Source: CAYJXJ01 sp964374095 (lineage in GTDB: Bacteria > Elusimicrobiota > Elusimicrobia > UBA1565 > UBA9628). Taken from it: DNA of 6,816 nt. The DNA lies in assembly GCA_964374095.1 (NCBI GenBank), contig CAYJXJ010000223.1:1-6816 (forward strand), given 5' to 3'. Within the stretch, counting starts at the first letter, position 1. Each line of letters opens with the position of its first letter. Of this stretch, positions 1-4,400 are shown piece by piece. The notes beneath the pieces are model-generated. The model had not been told where the DNA came from. It searched no databases and saw nothing but the letters and a program-made list of their open reading frames with translations. Made by a program: the position numbers and the translations under genes.

Positions 1-1
1 A

Positions 2-649
2 CTACCGCATCAGGTGCTTTGTTTTCCAGCACTTTACTCACCCACACCTTCGTGCTATGAGCCGGAACTTTGGAAGCCGTGCGCGGCGTCCCGGGAAGGG
101 AGTTCGTCCAAGCGGCTGGCCCCGCCCCTGATGCCCAACCTCATATGGTCCATCGACTGGACCGAGTACAAGGCCGGGCGGAAAAAGTTCTTCATCTTGG
201 TGTTGCTGGACGAGGCCGCGCGGTTCTTCCTGGGCTGGTCGCTGACGGAGCGCAGGCCGAGCGCCGCGGATGTCTGCTCCCTGGTGAATGAGATTCTGGG
301 ACGCTATGAGGGCTGTCCTCTTTTCATTAAGTCCGACAGGGCGAAGGTTTTCCTTTCGAACGAGTGGGAGTCGCTGCTCCGGGGCCGCGGGATAATCCCG
401 CATCGGGTCAGGCCGCGCTCGCCCTGGGAGCAGGGAACCATCGAGCGGGCCATACGAGAAGTGAAGGCTTGGCTCAGGGCCGGCCGGCCCCGCGGGGGCG
501 CGGACACCGGCGCCTGCGTGGATGAGGGGATGCTGATGCTCAACTTTCTCAAGCCAAGAGCCGTCCTGGGCGGGTGGACCCCCGCCCGGGCGTATTGGCG
601 CGGCGCGGTAAGCCGGGGTAAAGAGTCCCGGGTGGCGGTGGCGGCATGA
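2..649 (+). CDS. DDE-type integrase/transposase catalytic domain protein (5' end probably outside window)
   Basis: Encodes the catalytic core of a retroviral-integrase-fold (rve) transposase, the enzyme class that cuts and joins DNA ends for IS3/IS481-like elements. Numbering from a GTG at 14, the triad is Asp48 (W-S-I-D-W-T-E-Y), Asp108 (K-S-D-R-A-K-V-F) and Glu144 (Q-G-T-I-E-R-A-I-R-E-V-K). Exactly 35 residues separate the second Asp and the Glu, and a Lys lies seven residues after the Glu, as is usual in the family. The C-terminal G-G-W-T-P-A-R-A-Y also fits transposase ends, so the 3' end looks complete. No helix-turn-helix domain is visible and the frame is open leftwards to base 2, so the true start may be upstream; GTG 14 and ATG 131 are internal alternatives. 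The common S-D-N-G of the second motif is S-D-R-A here. The stop overlaps the next gene's ATG by four bases. The subfamily was not resolved, and activity cannot be judged without the element ends. Confidence 0.85.
   Translation, partial: LPHQVLCFPALYSPTPSCYEPELWKPCAASREGSSSKRLAPPLMPNLIWSIDWTEYKAGRKKFFILVLLDEAARFFLGWSLTERRPSAADVCSLVNEILGRYEGCPLFIKSDRAKVFLSNEWESLLRGRGIIPHRVRPRSPWEQGTIERAIREVKAWLRAGRPRGGADTGACVDEGMLMLNFLKPRAVLGGWTPARAYWRGAVSRGKESRVAVAA
632..649 (+). promoter_or_regulatory. ATGA stop/start overlap with weak ribosome-binding context
   Basis: The transposase TGA (647-649) is nested in the rhodanese ATG (646-648). The preceding bases are a 6-base direct duplication, GTGGCG twice (632-643). 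This is G-rich but not a good Shine-Dalgarno match. Start of the rhodanese gene may therefore depend on translation terminating at the overlap. The start itself is well supported because a signal peptide begins at exactly this methionine. Confidence 0.4.
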
Positions 650-1350
650 ACCACAGGAACCTGGCCGCCGCGGCCCTGCTCTGCGCGGCGTTCTCTGACG
701 CTCACGCCGCCGTCGTCTCCTGCGACGACCTGCGCCGCGCCCGGCTGATGAAGGAAGACGTGACCGTCATCGACGTCCGCTCCCCCGTCGACTACGCCCT
801 GGGCCGCGTGCAAGGGGCGCGCAACGTGCCCGCGGCCCAAGTCGAGGGCGCGAACCTCCCGCGCGATGGCCGCCTCGTGTTCTACTGCTCGGATATCTCC
901 TGCCCCCTGAGCCGCAACGCGGCCGAGGCCTTGGAGAAGGCGGGCTACGCCAACGTTTCTTATCTGCAAGGCGGCTTCGCCGAGTGGGCGGGCCGCGGCT
1001 ACCCCGTGGAGAAGGGAGACCGCAGGCCCCCCAAGCCGCGCGTTCGCCATACCACGCTCGAGAAAGCCAAGAAGAGGATCGCCAAGGGCGATGTCCTGAT
1101 ATTGGACGTCCGCCCGGCCAAGGAGTTCGCAGCGGGGCGCATCCCCGGGGCCAAGAACGTGCCGTTGGAGGAACTCGACGCGGCCGCGGCTTGGCTGTCC
1201 AAGGACCGCGAGGCGCTGGTCTACGATCGGGTTTCAAAGCGAAGCCGCAAGGCGGTCGAGAAATTGCAGGAAGCCGGCTTCAAGGCGACCGAACTGGCCG
1301 GAGGGCTCGGCGCCTGGGTTAAAAGGAAGGGGGCCCTAGAGGTCAAGTAG
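646..1350 (+). CDS. Exported tandem rhodanese-domain protein; second domain lacks the catalytic Cys
   Basis: A 234-residue protein likely acting in the periplasm or cell envelope. Residues 1-21 form a Sec signal peptide (N-H-R, then an Ala/Leu core, then A-H-A before the predicted cut at 21/22). Rhodanese domain 1 spans about 25-122: V-I-D-V-R-S-P (41-47), a G-R-V-Q-G-A-R-N-V-P strand-turn, an active-site loop at 81-90 starting with Cys81 (C-S-D-I-S-C-P-L-S-R), and the closing Q-G-G-F-A-E-W. Domain 2 spans about 137-231: L-D-V-R-P-A-K-E-F, A-G-R-I-P-G-A-K-N-V-P, and V-Y-D-R-V-S-K-R-S-R-K-A (192-203), where Asp194 sits at the position of the catalytic Cys. Rhodaneses carry sulfane sulfur on that Cys, so domain 1 may be active and domain 2 is probably structural or ligand-binding. 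Mature cysteines are only C26, C81 and C86. The gene is followed with no gap by the giant secreted protein gene, suggesting one operon. The substrate is unknown; sulfur transfer, thiol chemistry or a non-enzymatic role are all possible. Confidence 0.93.
   Translation: MNHRNLAAAALLCAAFSDAHAAVVSCDDLRRARLMKEDVTVIDVRSPVDYALGRVQGARNVPAAQVEGANLPRDGRLVFYCSDISCPLSRNAAEALEKAGYANVSYLQGGFAEWAGRGYPVEKGDRRPPKPRVRHTTLEKAKKRIAKGDVLILDVRPAKEFAAGRIPGAKNVPLEELDAAAAWLSKDREALVYDRVSKRSRKAVEKLQEAGFKATELAGGLGAWVKRKGALEVK
1338..1342 (+). promoter_or_regulatory. Ribosome binding site of the giant protein gene
   Basis: AGAGG (followed by T) lies 8 bases before the ATG at 1351, inside the last codons of the rhodanese gene. 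It is a good partial match to the anti-Shine-Dalgarno consensus and supports 1351 as the start, together with the signal peptide that begins there. No promoter fits between the two genes because the stop at 1348-1350 abuts the ATG. Confidence 0.65.
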
Positions 1351-1425
1351 ATGTCAAACGGTCGCGGAGCCGTCTGGGCGTTGGTTTCGGCCCTCGCCGG
1401 GGGCTGGTTCGCCGCGGCCTCGGCC
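1351..1425 (+). other. Signal peptide of the giant protein
   Basis: Residues 1-25 show a short n-region with Arg5, a hydrophobic stretch from Ala7 to Ala23 that includes two Trp, and A-S-A as the -3 to -1 residues, predicting a cut between Ala25 and Gln26. Cys31 follows soon after, but the residues before it (G-S-L) are a poor lipobox, so type II (lipoprotein) processing is less likely than type I. Confidence 0.8.
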
Positions 1426-4400
1426 CAGACCGGCTCGCTCTGCGCCGTGGTCAAGCTCGAGATCCGCCAGGAGGCGACGCTCGAGCGCGAGGCCTTCGAC
1501 GCGCGTCTCGTGGTGAGCAACAACCTCCCGGACACCGCGCTCACCAGCCTGCGCGTCCAGCTCTTCGTAACGGACTCGGCGGGTAAACCCGCGGACGAGG
1601 GCTTCTTCGTGAAGGTCACCTCGGTCGCCGGGACCAACGGCGTGGACGGAACCGGGGTGGTCCAGTCGAGCAGTTCGGCCGAGATCCACTGGCTCATCAT
1701 CCCCTCATCGGGGAGCGGGGGTGCGAACCCCGCCGGGCGGCGCTACGGCGTGAGCGCCCTCATCACGGGCGAGTCGGCGGGGACGCCCCAGAGCGTCAAG
1801 ACCTTCGAGGACTTCATCACCGTGCACCCCCAGCCCGTGCTCCGGCTGGAGTACGCCCTGCCCTTCGAAGTCTTCGGCGACGAGCCCCTGACCGCGGCGG
1901 TTGAGCCCATCGAGCCCTTCCCCCTGGCCGTGCGCGTCTCCAACGTGGGCTTCGGGGCCGCGACCGACTTCAAGATCGACTCGGCCCAGCCCAAGATCGT
2001 GGAAAACAAGCAGGGCCTGCAGATCGAGTTCAAGCTCCTGGGCACCGTGGTGAGCGGAAAGACGATTCCCAACACCCTGCTCATCCCCTTCGGCGACGTG
2101 GAGCCGGGCGGCGTGAGGACCGGCTCCTGGATCATGACGACGAGCCTCTCGGGCCGCTTCATCGAGTTTTCATCGACCTTCACCCACGCGGCCAGCCTGG
2201 GAGGGGACCTCACCTCGCTCCTCCAAGAGATCAAGACCCACACCTTGCTCAAGGACGTGCTGGTGGACCTGCCAAGCCGCGACCAGAACCCGGATTTTCT
2301 GGTGAACGTCACCCAGAACCGCGAGACCATGATCGGTTTCCTCGACACCGGCGCTCAGCCCGCGGCCGAGTTCATCCTGGAGTCGGACCAGCCCCAGCCC
2401 CTGCCCGTGACGGAGGTCGAATCCACGGTGACGGGCGCGCTCGGGGGGACCAACGCGAGCCTGACCTTGGCCTTCGTCTCGGCCGTAAGCTCCAACGTTT
2501 GGGTCCACACCTCGGTTCCTTTCGCCTTCGGCGACCAGGTGACCGTGATCGGAGCCCGGCGCGCCGACGGCAAGGACCTCTCCCCGAAAAACGTATGGCT
2601 CTCGAAGCACTTCCGCAAATCCGACAAGGCGGTGCTCTACCGCCTCAATTTGCTGGACTTCACTTCGGAGGCCCGGACGTACGCGATCCAGTTCAACGCT
2701 ACGGCTCTGGAGCAGCCTCCCGGCGCCGTGGCGGATTTCTCGGCCGAGACCGGATTCGAGGGGGGGACTCTGCGGCTCGCCTGGACCGCGCCTGGTGACG
2801 ACGGCCAGACCGGAGACATACTGGGCGGGAGCTACTTCATCCAGGCCGAGGAGAGCGCGGCGGCGGCCTTCGATCCCGCGAATGCCCAGATCCGGCGCAC
2901 CACCTCGACCTCCCCCGGCAGCCGGGAAGTCCTTCCGGCTTCGGACCTGCTGGGCAACACCACGCTCCACCTGAGATTGTGGACCCAGGACACCGGGGGG
3001 AGGTTCTCCTCGATATCCAACTCGACCTCGGCCTATACCTTGCCCAACCCTCCCGCGGACCTCGTCTTCGCCTCGGTGAGCACCGATTCGATCGGAGTCT
3101 CCTGGCGGCCCGGCAACAACCGCCTGCCCGTGGAGTACCGGGTCGTCGTGGACACGGACGCGGCCGCGCCCGTCCTCGCGGCGAGCCCCTTTCAGGATTC
3201 TTTCAACCGCAGCTCCACCTTCACCGCGCTCGCGCCCAATACGCTCTTTCATTTCAGGGGCCAAGCCCGCAACCCCGAGACTTTCGCCTCCTCGCAATTC
3301 GAGCCGCTGGCCAGCACCGCGACCCTCGCGGCCGCGCCAGCGGCGCGGCCGCAGGCCGGCGCCTCAACCACGGCAGTGACGGTTTCCTGGGAGACCGGCG
3401 GAAACCCCGCCGGCACCGAGTTCTTCGTCGAGCTCTCAAGCGTCGCCTCCCGGGAGCCGGTGCTTGCCGTAAGCGGCTGGCTCGCCGCGACGAGCTTTAC
3501 CTTCGCGGGCCTGTCCCAGGATACGACCTATTACGCGCGGGTCAAGGCGCGCAACCTGGACCTGGTCGAGACGGGTTTCACGGACTTGGGCGCGGCCGCG
3601 ACCCGGGCCGGCGACGTTCTGCCGCCCCGCACGAGCTTGGCTTCCGGAGAGCGCAGCTTCGGCGCGGACCCGGTTTTCGTGTCGTCCTTGACGCCGATCG
3701 GTTTTGCCGCCGTGGATGACCTTGCGGTCCCGGGAGACGGCCTGGGCGACGGCGTGGCCAGGACCTTGTTCTCGTTGGACGGGGGATCGTTTACGGTGTT
3801 TGCCGCCTCTTTCACGCTGGCCGAGGAGCGGCGCTACGCGGCGCGCTACTTCAGCGAGGATCTAAGCGGCAACGTCGAGGCGGTCCGCCTCTCGACCGTG
3901 GCCGTGGACGCGACACCTCCCGCGACGCGGCTCGACTCCTCGACCGAGCCTTTCTTCCTGGAAGGCCGCGCCTACATCTCCGAGACGACTTCCCTGGGCT
4001 TTACGGCCGAGGACCCCTCCACGGACACGGCCTCCGGGGTGTCCCGAACCGAGTTCCGCGTGGACGCCTCCTCGGAGGCGGTCTTTGCGGTCTTCGCTTC
4101 GACGTTCGCGCTCGCCGAGGGCATCCGCGTGATCGAGTTCAGGAGCCGCGACCGGGTGGACAACGTGGAGGCGACCCAGTCGGTCACGGGCCATGTGGAC
4201 GCCACGCCGCCCGTCACGACCCTCGCGATCAGCACGCCGTCTTATGCCGGGGCGGCGGGCGCGGTCTTCGTGAGTTCGTCCACGCCGCTGGCGCTCGCGG
4301 CCAAAGACCCGGAGTCCGCGGGCGCGGCCTCGGGGGTGCGCGAGACCCTGCTCGCGGTCGACGGCGGCTCTTACGCCGTCGGGTCAGCGACCTTCTCCCT

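Noticed and set aside
5..15. Short match to ACCGCATCAGG as found in common cloning vectors
   Set aside because: Only about 11 bases agree from memory and the following bases diverge; too short to call contamination.
304..1050. Reverse-strand open frame (248 codons) across the transposase/rhodanese junction
   Set aside because: Antisense to two well-supported domain-bearing proteins, with low-complexity Ala/Arg/Gly composition; a GC-rich shadow.
2170..3297. Long reverse-strand open frame (375 codons)
   Set aside because: It lies wholly antisense to the giant gene, is dominated by Arg, Gly, Glu and Val from complementing GC-rich codons, and shows no domain. The + strand frame has clear FN3 and repeat signatures over the same bases.
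3339..3365. Intrinsic terminator at the GC hairpin
   Set aside because: No run of T follows, and the reading frame continues for at least 3.4 kb.
2979..3719. + strand open frame (246 codons) in another phase
   Set aside because: Arg/Gly/Pro-rich composition without motifs; it overlaps the FN3 domains read clearly in the main frame.
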